NCBI RefSeq assembly: GCF_003955715.1
Contig: NZ_CP034463.1
Coordinates: 186,001-250,000, forward strand
Length of the DNA stretch: 64,000 bases
Direction: 5' to 3'
Source of the DNA: Streptomyces aquilus
Lineage (GTDB): Bacteria; Actinomycetota; Actinomycetes; Streptomycetales; Streptomycetaceae
Positions 16,594-25,674 of this stretch are shown piece after piece. Position 1 is the first letter of the stretch, and each line of letters begins with the position of its first letter. The notes beneath the pieces were generated by a model that saw nothing but the letters and a program-made list of their open reading frames with translations, was not told the origin of the DNA and searched no databases. A program made the translations under genes and the position numbers.

Positions 16594-19038
16594 TCAAGGT
16601 GCCGGAGCCGTCTGTTTGTCGATCAACTCTGCGAACTCTGCGGGCGTCTGTGCCTCGTAAATGACAGCGGCGTCGAGTCGGGCAGTGGGAAAGAGTTCGC
16701 GGGCGCGGCTCAGCAGCTGGGTGGCGATGAGTGAATCGCCCCCCAGGTCGAAGAAGCTCTCGTCGAGCTCGACAGCCTCCAGACCAAGCGTCTGGGCGAA
16801 CAGATCCGCGACGACCTGGTAGACGGAGCCCTCCGAAGGGGTCGCGGGAACCTCGGTCCGGGGCGGTACGAACGGCTGCGGTTCCACGACGTACCGCTGC
16901 CGTTCGAACGGATAGGACGGCAGCGGTACTCGGCGCTGCCTCACTCCCGCATGGAGCCCTTCCCAGCGCATGGTGGTCTCGGCGAGCCAGAGGCGGCCGG
17001 CGGCATCCAGCAGGGCGGGCAGCGCGTCCTGCCGACCGCTTTCCGGAAGCACGGGCATCCAGAGGTGGTCCGTTGCCTCTGCCGGCCCGGGTGCCTGCTC
17101 GAGCACGGGGATCCTGGGGGTGCGGAGTTCGACCGTGGCTCCGGTGACAGTCCGGCGGACCGCCTCCTCCACTGTGCAGACTCCGGCTACGACGTCCGCC
17201 ACCACGGCCCCGGCGCCGCTGCCTGCGACGGCCGCCGGGCGCACACCCCAGGACTGCCAAAGTCGGGCGAGCGCAAGCTCGGTGGCCAAGATGTCGAGTT
17301 CCGCAGGGACATCCTCGGCGCCGACGACACTCAGGCATTCCTCAAAGGCCCGGAGGAACACCGGCTGCGTCGCGCGCAGATCGCGCGTCCGGGAGGAGTC
17401 GATGGTGCCGGGGAAGACAAGGGCGACCGGCCGGGTCGGCCCTCGCTCCGCGTAGTCGACCAACCGGCCCGGGTCGAGGCCGCTCAGGATGCGAATGGCG
17501 TCGTCGGCATCGCGCACCACCGCGAATCGGCGGCAGGCGTGTTCGCGGCGCCCGGTCTGCAGCGTCCAGGCGACGTCGGCGAGCGGCAGCTCCCCAGCAT
17601 GGGCCCGCAGATGGGCAACGAGCCGGTCGGTCATTGCGTCCAGGGCTGCCGGCGTGCGGGCCGACAGAACCAGCAGCTGCCAGGGCTGCACAAGGGCGGT
17701 GGGTGTCGGCTCGGGAGCCTGCTCAAGCAGGACGTGGGCATTGGTGCCTCCGATCCCGAAGGAGCTGACCCCCGCACGGCGTGGAATCCCCTCATCGGTC
17801 CGCCACTCCCGCGTGCCGGTGGCCACTACGAAGGGGCTCGCTTCAAAGTCGATGTGTGGATTCGGGGCCGTGAAGTTGAGACTCGGCGCGATGACGCCAT
17901 GCTGGAGGGTGAGCACGGTCTTGATCAGTCCGGCCACACCGGCGGCCGCGTCGGTGTGGCCGATGTTCGTCTTGACCGAACCGATCTGGCAGAAGCCGCG
18001 GCGGTCGGTGTCCTGGCGGAATGCCTTGGTCAGCGCGGCGATCTCGATGGGGTCGCCGAGCGGTGTGGCTGTGCCGTGCGCCTCCACGTAGCCGACCGTT
18101 GCCGCATCGACACCGGAGACAAGCTGCGCTTCACGGATCACCGCTGCCTGCCCCTCCATGCTGGGCGCGGTGTAGCCGATGCGGTTGGCTCCGTCGTTGT
18201 TCACTGCGGAGCCGCGCAGCACCGCGCGGATGCTGTCGCCATCCCTGATGGCCTCGGACAGGCGCTTGAGTACGACGATGCCCACGCCGTCGCCGCCCAC
18301 CGTCCCTCCCGCTTCAGCGTCGAAGGCGCGGCAGGTGCCGTCCTGGGAGAGGATTCCGCCCACGATGTAGGGACTCGCCTTGGCGGGAACGTGGACCGCC
18401 ACACCGCCCGCGAGGGCCACATCACAGTCACCGGCCAGCAGCGCCTGCGCGGCGGTGTGCACCGCGACCAGCGAGGTGGCGCACGCCGCCTGGACAACCA
18501 CGGCGGGGCCGCGCAGACCGATCTTGTAGGCGACCCTGGAGGCGAGGTAGTCCGGCGCGTTGCCGACCAGGATCTCCATGTCCGTCACCAAGGGCAGCTC
18601 GTCGCGGCGGGAACGGACGATATTCGCGTACGAGGTGTCGGTGCTGCCCGCGTAGACGCCGACGGCCCCCGGGAAGCGCTCCGGGTCGCAGCCGGCGTCC
18701 TCCAGTGCCTCCACCGCGCATTCCAGGAAGATCCGGTGCTGAGGGCTGATGATGCGGGCTTCCCGAGGCGAGAAGCCGAAATATCCGGCGTCAAACCACT
18801 CGGGGTCCTTGAGCAGGCCCCTTGCTGGGACGTACTCCCCGGCGTCTGCCTGCCCGGCAGGCCCGGGAACAGGCCGACAGGGGAAGCGAGTGACGGTCTC
18901 CAGGCCCTGGACCAGGTTGTGCCAGAACTCCTCCGGGTTGGAGGCCCCGGGGTAACGGCACGCCAGGCCGATGACGGCGACGAAGGAACCGCCGTCCTCT
19001 TGCTGCCCGCCGTCCTGCCGGTCCGCCACTTCACTCAT
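16594..19038 (-). CDS. polyketide synthase: KS - degenerate AT - ACP
   Basis: 814 residues. KS (about 18-440) with Cys186 in AACATSL, His321 in EAHGTATPLGDP and His361 in NIGHTDAAAG. The following region (about 535-690) keeps the AT frame (PVALVFPGT, WQSWGVRP) but the nucleophile elbow GHSxG reads GSGAG at 606-610 and most of the domain is shortened, so it cannot load malonate. The post-AT linker VPLPSYPFERQRY is intact, then an ACP with Ser769 in FFDLGGDSL. No KR, DH or ER. ATG 19038 overlaps the stop of the upstream carrier gene by 8 bases and has GGGAGGG upstream. One condensation or an esterification like that assigned to the atypical EsmD proteins is possible. Confidence 0.88.
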   Translation of the reverse strand: MSEVADRQDGGQQEDGGSFVAVIGLACRYPGASNPEEFWHNLVQGLETVTRFPCRPVPGPAGQADAGEYVPARGLLKDPEWFDAGYFGFSPREARIISPQHRIFLECAVEALEDAGCDPERFPGAVGVYAGSTDTSYANIVRSRRDELPLVTDMEILVGNAPDYLASRVAYKIGLRGPAVVVQAACATSLVAVHTAAQALLAGDCDVALAGGVAVHVPAKASPYIVGGILSQDGTCRAFDAEAGGTVGGDGVGIVVLKRLSEAIRDGDSIRAVLRGSAVNNDGANRIGYTAPSMEGQAAVIREAQLVSGVDAATVGYVEAHGTATPLGDPIEIAALTKAFRQDTDRRGFCQIGSVKTNIGHTDAAAGVAGLIKTVLTLQHGVIAPSLNFTAPNPHIDFEASPFVVATGTREWRTDEGIPRRAGVSSFGIGGTNAHVLLEQAPEPTPTALVQPWQLLVLSARTPAALDAMTDRLVAHLRAHAGELPLADVAWTLQTGRREHACRRFAVVRDADDAIRILSGLDPGRLVDYAERGPTRPVALVFPGTIDSSRTRDLRATQPVFLRAFEECLSVVGAEDVPAELDILATELALARLWQSWGVRPAAVAGSGAGAVVADVVAGVCTVEEAVRRTVTGATVELRTPRIPVLEQAPGPAEATDHLWMPVLPESGRQDALPALLDAAGRLWLAETTMRWEGLHAGVRQRRVPLPSYPFERQRYVVEPQPFVPPRTEVPATPSEGSVYQVVADLFAQTLGLEAVELDESFFDLGGDSLIATQLLSRARELFPTARLDAAVIYEAQTPAEFAELIDKQTAPAP

Positions 19039-19414
19039 TGTCGTCGCCCTCCCCGAACAGCGTCGGTCGGTGGATGCGCCCGTCCCTCCTCCCGGCGAGC
19101 CTGGCCCGGCCGTCGGTGCGCAGCGCCTCGCCTCGGCCGACACTCAGCTCCGCGCCCGGGGCGTTCCCGTCGAGGTATGCCGCCAGGCCGCGGACGGTCG
19201 GATATTGGAAGAGCTCGATGAGGGGCGGGTTCATGCCCAGACGGGCGACGATCCGATCGTGGACCATGTGCAGGAGGACGGAGTGGCCACCCAGGTCGAA
19301 GAAGTTCTGCTCCACGCCGACGTCCGGTACTTGCAGCACCTCGGACCAGATGACGGCCAGGACCCGCTCGGTGTCCGTGACACCGTCAGCGGGTGGAATC
19401 GGCTGTGCACTCAC
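19031..19414 (-). CDS. peptidyl/aryl carrier protein
   Basis: 127 residues. TDTERVLAVIWSEVLQVP, then NFFDLGGHSVLLHMVHDRI with the phosphopantetheine Ser45 in GGHS, and the third helix ELFQYPTVRGLAAYL. The GGHS form is that of NRPS-type (PCP/ArCP) domains. A basic 40-residue tail follows the domain and overlaps the KS start, so synthesis of both is coupled. GTG 19414 is chosen: AAGAAGGTAGG is just upstream, and the longer frame to its right is not protein-like. It probably carries the aryl acid activated by the AMP ligase at 31.5 kb and passes it to the KS. Confidence 0.85.
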   Translation of the reverse strand: MSAQPIPPADGVTDTERVLAVIWSEVLQVPDVGVEQNFFDLGGHSVLLHMVHDRIVARLGMNPPLIELFQYPTVRGLAAYLDGNAPGAELSVGRGEALRTDGRARLAGRRDGRIHRPTLFGEGDDNE

Positions 19415-19533
19415 GGGTCCTACCTTCTTTGATGTGGGTCTGAGCTGGTCATTCGTAAGATCGGACGGTCCACGGGCTCTGCGTGTGGCTGTCTCCTGTG
19501 GGTATGGCTGTCGCAAGGAAGCCGCTGCACGGC

Positions 19534-21507
19534 TCAGGAGACCTGGCCGCCGCGATGTGATTGCTTTGTCTCCTCCGACATCCACAAGGCGCCCTCGTCG
19601 GGGTCCAGCACCGGCAAGGCGCTCGGCTCGTGAAACTGGTACTGACTGAGCCGGTGATACGCACCTCCGGCTCGCAGCAGCTGCGTGTGCGTTCCCTGCT
19701 CCACGATCCGACCGTCCTGCAGTACGACGATGACGTCGGCGTCGCGGATGGTGGAGAGCCGATGAGCGATCACCAGGCATGTGCGGCCATGACGCAGCCG
19801 CGAGGTCGCCCGTTGCAGGAGGAGCTCGGTGCGGGCATCAACCGCACTGGTGGCCTCATCGAGAATCAGCACGGCCGGGTCAGCGATGAACGCGCGCGCG
19901 ATGCAGATCAGCTGTCGCTCGCCCTCACTCAGGCGTCCGTTCCCACCGTCGACCACCGTGTCGTAGCCCTGTGGAAGAGCGTTGACGATATGGCTGACAC
20001 CACAGGCTTGAGCGGCCTGCTCGACCTGCTCGAGTGAGGCATCCGGCCGCCCGTAGGCAATGTTGTCGCGAATGGTCCCGCCGAACAGCCATGGCTCTTG
20101 AGGAACGAGCCCGATCTCGGAGCGCAACGCGTCCCGCGATACCGAGGTGATGTCTGTGCCGTCGACGAGGATGCGTCCACTGCCAACCTCGTAAAACCGC
20201 ATCAGCAAGTTCATCAGGGTCGTCTTCCCGGCGCCTGACGCGCCGACGATCGCCGCGGTCCGCCCCGGCTCGATGACCAGGTCGAGGTCCTTGATGGTCA
20301 GCTCGCGGTCGTAGCCGAACGACACCTGCTCGAACGTGATTCGGCGCGGCCGAACGGCCGGCAGCCGTCCCTGGCAGCCAGGGCCCTCCTCCGGCTCGTC
20401 GAGCAGGGCAAACACGCGGGCAGCCGACGCGATACTCGACTGGATCAGGTTGGACATCGAAGCGAGCGATCCGAGTGGCTGTGAGTACTGTCTCGAGTAC
20501 TGGACGAACGCAACGACTTCGCCCAGGGTCAGCTGCCCGCTGATCACCCTGAAGGCACCGACGATGCAGAGCAGGACGTAATTCAGGTTTTCGATGAACA
20601 GCACCAGCGGGGCGATGAGGCCTGACATGAACTGCGAGAGATGACTTGTCTTCTTCACCTCGGCGTTCCTGTTCGCGAACGTTTCACGGAACGCGCCTCC
20701 GCGGTCAAACACGGTGACGAGTTCGTGGCCGGAGTAGGACTCCTCGATATGCGCGTTGAGTTCTCCAGTCAGTCGCCACTGGTCGCCGAATACCCGTTGG
20801 CTTCGTTTCGCCACCACGGTCCCGACGGCGAAGGTCAGCGGCACCGAGATCAACGCAAGCAGTGTCAGCAGTGGTGAGATGCTCAGCATCATGGTCAGTA
20901 CGCCGACGACCATGAGCAGGGCGAAGAGCAACTGGGTCAGCGTCTGGCTAAGCGAGGTCGCGATGTTGTCGATGTCGTTGGTCATCCGTGACAGCAGCTC
21001 GCCGCGCGAAGAGCCGTTGAGGTAACGGACCGGCAGCCGATTGAGCTTCTCCTCGACGTCGTGACGCAGAGTCCTCATGACGCGAGCGATCGCATTGTGC
21101 TGGATGTTCTGTTGGGCGAACCCCGCCAGGGTTCCGAGGCAATACAGGCCTGCGGCTATCAACAGTAGATGTCCTACATAACCGAAGTCGATGCCGGACC
21201 CGGGCGTAACGTTCAGCCTGTCGACAATCTCCGCGAAACTGTTTCGGCCGCTATCACGGAGCGCCTGCACGGCAGCCTCTTTGGTCTGCCCCGCTGGCAA
21301 ACCAGAGCCCAGAGTGCCGGCCAGAATTGCGTCGATCGCACTGCCCCAGATCCGCGGGCCGACCAGAAAGGTCAGTACACCGAACGCAGCCAGAGCAAAC
21401 GAACCGATCACCGACCGCCGCTCTTGGCGGAACATGCCTGCCAATCGGCGCGACGTTGCGGCGAAGCTCGCGCCGTCTTCGAGCTGACCACGCTCCCGGC
21501 GGCTCAT
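19534..21507 (-). CDS. ABC exporter, half-transporter with intact catalytic Glu
   Basis: 657 residues: six-helix type IV exporter membrane domain (about 30-370), then the nucleotide-binding domain with Walker A GASGAGKTT, Q-loop VPQEPWLFGG, signature LSEGERQ, Walker B VLILDEATSAVD and switch His in VIAHRLS. It overlaps the next-upstream ABC gene by the 4 bases ATGA at 21504-21507, so the two form a heterodimer. The other subunit has Asp in place of the Walker B Glu; this one carries the working ATP site residue. Located between the carrier/PKS genes and an oxidase, it is the best candidate exporter of the cluster product. Confidence 0.9.
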   Translation of the reverse strand: MSRRERGQLEDGASFAATSRRLAGMFRQERRSVIGSFALAAFGVLTFLVGPRIWGSAIDAILAGTLGSGLPAGQTKEAAVQALRDSGRNSFAEIVDRLNVTPGSGIDFGYVGHLLLIAAGLYCLGTLAGFAQQNIQHNAIARVMRTLRHDVEEKLNRLPVRYLNGSSRGELLSRMTNDIDNIATSLSQTLTQLLFALLMVVGVLTMMLSISPLLTLLALISVPLTFAVGTVVAKRSQRVFGDQWRLTGELNAHIEESYSGHELVTVFDRGGAFRETFANRNAEVKKTSHLSQFMSGLIAPLVLFIENLNYVLLCIVGAFRVISGQLTLGEVVAFVQYSRQYSQPLGSLASMSNLIQSSIASAARVFALLDEPEEGPGCQGRLPAVRPRRITFEQVSFGYDRELTIKDLDLVIEPGRTAAIVGASGAGKTTLMNLLMRFYEVGSGRILVDGTDITSVSRDALRSEIGLVPQEPWLFGGTIRDNIAYGRPDASLEQVEQAAQACGVSHIVNALPQGYDTVVDGGNGRLSEGERQLICIARAFIADPAVLILDEATSAVDARTELLLQRATSRLRHGRTCLVIAHRLSTIRDADVIVVLQDGRIVEQGTHTQLLRAGGAYHRLSQYQFHEPSALPVLDPDEGALWMSEETKQSHRGGQVS

Positions 21508-23231
21508 GACAATGCCCCGATCGCTTCCTGCGAAGCCGCCAGCTCCTGGTACGTCTGACAGCTTTCCATCAGTGATTGATGTGTCCCATCGCCGACGATG
21601 CTGCCCTCGTGGAGCACCACGATCCGTTCGGCGCTGCGGATACCGGCAGTCCGCTGCGACACCAGTAGGACTGTGGCGTCGGCTGTGGCTGTGCGCACCG
21701 CTGCCAGTAGCCGTGCGGCTGTTTCCTGATCGAGCGCCGAGACCGGATCGTCAAGAAGGAGGACGCGTGGGTTGGCAACGAGTGCGCGGGCAATGCATAG
21801 ACGTTGCCGCTGGCCGCCGGAGACGTTCGTTCCACCCTGGGCGATCGGTGACTCGAGTCCGTCGTCCATCACGGAGACGAACTCGCGAGCCTGCGCGACC
21901 TCCAGCGCCTCCCAGAGCTCGGCGTCAGTGGCGTCCGGCTTGGCCAGCCGCAGATTGCTTGCGACCGTACCTGTGAAAAGCAGCGAACGCTGCGGAACGA
22001 TCGCGAGCTGACTGTGCAGCACAGTGGGATCGATGGTGCGCAGATCAACGCCGTCCAGCCGGACGGATCCAGATGTTGCGGCCTGAAGTCTCGCGACGAT
22101 CGACAGCAGGGTCGTCTTGCCTGCACCCATCGATCCAACGATCGCCACCGTGCCGCCGGGCTCGATCCGTAGGTCGATGCCGGACAGGACGTCAGCATCG
22201 GCGCCTGGGTACCGCAGCGCAACGCCGCGCAGCTCCAACTCACCGCGGATCGGGAACGAGTTGGCGGGTACGCCCGTTGGCCGGAGCACAGGGGTGGAGT
22301 TGAGCACCGCCTGAATACGTTCCGCCGCGACCATCATGTTTGGCAACATCATCACCCCGGAGGCGGCCATAAGGGCTGCCCCAAGGATCAGGCCCAGGTA
22401 AGTGACGTAGGCGGTCAGACCGCCGATCAGCAGATGTCCCGACTCGACCCGGTGGCCACCGAACCACACCACGGCCACGATCGCCAGATCAGTGATCAGC
22501 ATGACGGCGGGAACGAACGTCCCCCTCAGCCGTCCCATCGACCGGGTTGCCACCGTCAGCTCGTTGTTCACCTGCCCGAACCGCTCGGCCTCGAAGCGCT
22601 CGCGGGTGAACGCGCGGATCACCGTAAAACCCATCAACTGCTCGCGCATGACCCGGTTGACTGCATCCAGGCGGTCCTGCATCCGTCGCGACACGCGTGT
22701 CATCCAGCGAAGGATCACGGCCAACGCCGCACCCAGCACGACAACTGCCACGACGATCAGGAAGGACAGGCCGGCATCCGCACGCAACGCCATATAGGCT
22801 CCGCCCAGCATCGTGATCGGTGCGGCGACCACCACTGTGCCGAAGGTGAGCAGGAACGCCTGTATCTGCTGCACGTCGTCGGTGCTGCGAGTAATCAGCG
22901 TTGCTGTGCCGAAGTCCTGATGTTCCCTGCTGGAGAACGTAGTGATCTTGTCGTAGACGTCTGACCGCAGGTCGTGCGCAGCGTTTGTGGCCGCACGCGT
23001 TCCAGCGTAGGACGAGATCACCGCTGCCAGCAGCTGGACGATACTGACGACCACCATCCACCCGCCGACTGTCCAGATGTGCCCGACGTCCGCGCGCAGC
23101 AGGCCGTTGTCGATCAGATCCGCATTGATCGTAGGCAGATACAAGGTGGCGGTGACGCTGACCAGCTGGAAGACGGTTACAACAGCGAACCACCCTCGGT
23201 GCTTGGCGAGCTGAGCACGGACCAGACGCAT
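21504..23231 (-). CDS. ABC exporter, half-transporter with degenerate site
   Basis: 575 residues: membrane domain (about 15-300), NBD with Walker A GSMGAGKTT, VPQRSLLFTG, signature VSGGQRQ, Walker B VLLLDDPVSALD, and Gln-Arg (SQRTAG) at the switch position where His is normal. The Walker B Glu is Asp and the switch His is Gln, the pattern of the non-hydrolysing half in heterodimeric exporters such as TM287/288 or LmrCD. Start ATG 23231 fits the membrane-domain beginning MRLVRAQLAKHRGW; the longer frame upstream overlaps the oxidase gene. Gap to that gene is 22 bp. Confidence 0.9.
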   Translation of the reverse strand: MRLVRAQLAKHRGWFAVVTVFQLVSVTATLYLPTINADLIDNGLLRADVGHIWTVGGWMVVVSIVQLLAAVISSYAGTRAATNAAHDLRSDVYDKITTFSSREHQDFGTATLITRSTDDVQQIQAFLLTFGTVVVAAPITMLGGAYMALRADAGLSFLIVVAVVVLGAALAVILRWMTRVSRRMQDRLDAVNRVMREQLMGFTVIRAFTRERFEAERFGQVNNELTVATRSMGRLRGTFVPAVMLITDLAIVAVVWFGGHRVESGHLLIGGLTAYVTYLGLILGAALMAASGVMMLPNMMVAAERIQAVLNSTPVLRPTGVPANSFPIRGELELRGVALRYPGADADVLSGIDLRIEPGGTVAIVGSMGAGKTTLLSIVARLQAATSGSVRLDGVDLRTIDPTVLHSQLAIVPQRSLLFTGTVASNLRLAKPDATDAELWEALEVAQAREFVSVMDDGLESPIAQGGTNVSGGQRQRLCIARALVANPRVLLLDDPVSALDQETAARLLAAVRTATADATVLLVSQRTAGIRSAERIVVLHEGSIVGDGTHQSLMESCQTYQELAASQEAIGALS

Positions 23232-23253
23232 CGGTCGACCTTTCGTAGGGGGC

Positions 23254-24579
23254 TCAGGCGATGACGAAGCTGGGGTGCAACAGTCCTGCGGGGTCGTGCC
23301 TATGGGCCAGCCGCAGCAATCGGTCGCGACGCTCGGCGTCGAACAGTTCTGCGGCGGCGCGGCGGTCGGGTCGCCCGAGAGTGAAGTTCGGCGAGCTGCC
23401 CAGGGCGCTCCCGGACCAGCCGGCCAACAGTTCATCCTGCTGCGCCCGCGCACTTGCCGCGTTCAACTTGGTCGTCGGGGCCACCACACCTACGACACAC
23501 AGCAAGTACAACGCCTCGCGGTGGCTGACTGCGTTCGGCACCCCCGGCGGAGTGGACAGCGCTCCACCGAGATGACGAACCGAGATGATGGAGGGGGCCG
23601 GCCGGCCCGGGGCCGACGCGGCGATGGCGTCGCGGAGGCGTTCCTCGTCGATCGACCGCAACAAGACGTTGTCGGCGACGTACGCATGCGGCTGATCCGG
23701 TTCGCTGAAGACGGTGTCGGACTGCCGGTACGGGATCTCCCGCAAGGCGTCGTGCGCAGGTTTCAACGCCCGCAACGGGGCCACCAACTCGTCTGCCTCC
23801 GCGGCGGAACCCAGGTAGGCGATCTGGATATGAGCCATGTGCCGCTTGGAGATTTCAAGCGTGGTCATCGCCGAGGTCATTTCCGGGGGCATGGTCGCCG
23901 TCCAATGCAACCAGGTCGTCACCACCTCCGGCGTCTCGCCCAGGTCGAACATCAGCCCGCCGCCGACCAGCCTGGCGACCGGCATCAAGGCCATCTCCAG
24001 TTCGGTCACGATGCCGAAGCTCCCGCCGCCCCCGCGGAGCGCCCAGAACAGGTCCGGCTCCTCGTGTTCCGAAGCCGTCAGCAAGGAGCCGTCGGCGGTG
24101 ACCAGTTCCAGGCGCGTGACATGGTCCGCGGCGAAGCCGTAGCGGCGAGCCATCAGCCCGATGCCGCCGCCGAGCGTGTAGGAGACAGCGCCGACCCCGG
24201 GCATGCTCCCGGACAGCGGTGCCAGGTCGTAGCGGGCGGCGGCCTCGATCACGTCGCGCCACCGTGCCCCGGCGCCCACGCGTGCGGTGCCGGCGCCGGG
24301 GTCGACTTGGACGTTGTCCATCCTTCGTGTCGACACCAACACACCTTCACCGGCGAGCGGGTTGGCGAGACCATGTCCTGTGGCCTGGACCGCGATCGGC
24401 ATACTTGCCTCCGCGGCGTGCCGGACGGCCGCCACGACGTCGTCGGCGTCCCGTGCCGCCACCACGTGGGTCGGCCGATGTTGCTCCCGCAGTTGGAAGG
24501 CGGCACGGTGCTCGTCGTACTCGGCAGACCCTGGGTGGTACGCCACCGGTGATTCGGCGTCGGTCGTGTTGGCACTCAT
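23254..24579 (-). CDS. FAD-linked oxidase (berberine-bridge-enzyme-like)
   Basis: 441 residues. AVQATGHGLANPLAGEG with His69 as candidate flavin attachment; GAGARWRDVIEAAARYDLAP; GGGIGLMARRYGFAADH; late HDPAGLLHPSFVIA replaces the usual BBE tail. No Cys for a second bond. It is about 40-50 percent similar by eye to 11504-13033, so the cluster has two such oxidases. ATG 24579 has AAAGG ten bases upstream. It is divergent from the WYL regulator across 129 bp and leads the exporter genes, so it is probably the first gene of that transcript. Confidence 0.88.
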   Translation of the reverse strand: MSANTTDAESPVAYHPGSAEYDEHRAAFQLREQHRPTHVVAARDADDVVAAVRHAAEASMPIAVQATGHGLANPLAGEGVLVSTRRMDNVQVDPGAGTARVGAGARWRDVIEAAARYDLAPLSGSMPGVGAVSYTLGGGIGLMARRYGFAADHVTRLELVTADGSLLTASEHEEPDLFWALRGGGGSFGIVTELEMALMPVARLVGGGLMFDLGETPEVVTTWLHWTATMPPEMTSAMTTLEISKRHMAHIQIAYLGSAAEADELVAPLRALKPAHDALREIPYRQSDTVFSEPDQPHAYVADNVLLRSIDEERLRDAIAASAPGRPAPSIISVRHLGGALSTPPGVPNAVSHREALYLLCVVGVVAPTTKLNAASARAQQDELLAGWSGSALGSSPNFTLGRPDRRAAAELFDAERRDRLLRLAHRHDPAGLLHPSFVIA

Positions 24580-24601
24580 CGCGAGCACCTTTCTGGATAG
24601 A

Positions 24602-24650
24602 GGATGCGTGCGCGCCACTCGGCGAACAGGCAGGTCGTAGGTACGCATCC
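24602..24650. promoter_or_regulatory. candidate operator, spaced inverted repeat
   Basis: GGATGCGT (24602-24609) and ACGCATCC (24643-24650) are perfect inverted 8-mers 33 bp apart in the divergent region between the oxidase gene and the WYL regulator. A TAAAGAT -10-like element lies at 24695-24701, ten bases before the regulator's GTG. The repeat is a plausible site for the WYL protein; not proven by sequence alone. Confidence 0.4.
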
Positions 24651-24708
24651 ACCAGCCTGACCGGAATACACGCCGCATCGTGTCGCAATTCCTGTAAAGA
24701 TCGGGTGT

Positions 24709-25674
24709 GTGACCCCAGATCGCTTCTTCACCCTGATGCTGCTCCTCGCATCGAGGGACGCCGTAACCACCCAGGAGCTCGCCACAGCGCTCGGAGTGTC
24801 CCTTCGCACCATCACCCGGGACCTGAACTGGCTCCGCGACGCCGGTCTGCCGGTGACCGCACAGCGGGGCCGCCTCGGAGGCGTGACGATGCTGCCCGGA
24901 TCCGGATTCGACCTCACGCGACTCACACCGGGCGAGCGTGATCATCTGTCGCTCACCGGGCTGGACGAGACGCAGCGCGCGGAGCTCGACCCGTCGGCCG
25001 AAAGCCGACACGCTCTCGCCAAGATCGTCGCGAGACAGCCACGTCAAGCTCACGAGCTCTTGCCACTCACCGACGTAGTGCACGTGGACAGCCGTCCCTG
25101 GCGTCAGGCACGAGCTTCCGGCACGACTCCGGCTTCGCTGATCGGCGCGCTGCGGCAAGCTCGCCGGCTTCGGATCGAATACGACAGCCCACGCGCATCA
25201 CGCCCACGCGACCTGGTCGTGGATCCCTACGGGCTGTTCGCCAAGGCCGGCATCTGGTACCTCGTCGCGGACTGTGACGGAGTGCCACGGATGTACCGAC
25301 TCGAACGGATCACGACGTGGAAGGAAATCGACCGGCCACGACGAATCCGCGAGGACCAGACGCTGGCCACCGTCGCCGCAACGCTCGTTGATCAGTGGGA
25401 ACACAACCACGCGATAGAAGTCAGCGCCACCATCGACCAGCCCCAGATCGAGCGGGCGCAACGGATCTTCGGCCAACGGCTCGTCCGGGACGACCATGAG
25501 GAATCCGCCACCGGCCACAAGGTGACGATCCGTTTCCTGCACCTGGAGGACGTGCGAGCACTCCTGCCGTTTGGGAGCGCCATCACCGTGCACGGCCCCA
25601 CCGAAGCCAGGGCCCGCCTCCGCGACCTCGCCACCGAGCTCTCCCACCACTACGCACCACCCCTGACGTCCTGA
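24709..25674 (+). CDS. WYL-domain transcriptional regulator (YafY/DeoR-like)
   Basis: 321 residues. N-terminal winged helix (about 5-60: FTLMLLLASRDAVTTQELAT, LGVSLRTITRDLNWLRDAG), a WYL domain (about 145-215: VDPYGLFAKAGIWYLVADCD, with the W-Y-L triplet), and a WCX C-terminal extension. WYL domains sense small molecules or nucleic acid. Start is GTG 24709 with no strong Shine-Dalgarno and a -10-like element ten bases upstream, so the message may be leaderless. Its 3' end overlaps the convergent gene at 25650 by 25 bp. It likely controls the divergent oxidase-exporter-PKS transcript. Confidence 0.88.
   Translation: MTPDRFFTLMLLLASRDAVTTQELATALGVSLRTITRDLNWLRDAGLPVTAQRGRLGGVTMLPGSGFDLTRLTPGERDHLSLTGLDETQRAELDPSAESRHALAKIVARQPRQAHELLPLTDVVHVDSRPWRQARASGTTPASLIGALRQARRLRIEYDSPRASRPRDLVVDPYGLFAKAGIWYLVADCDGVPRMYRLERITTWKEIDRPRRIREDQTLATVAATLVDQWEHNHAIEVSATIDQPQIERAQRIFGQRLVRDDHEESATGHKVTIRFLHLEDVRALLPFGSAITVHGPTEARARLRDLATELSHHYAPPLTS

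Noticed and set aside
16951..19221. A 756-codon plus-strand frame opposite the KS gene
   Set aside because: Antisense artefact of high third-position GC; the minus strand carries clear KS and ACP motifs.
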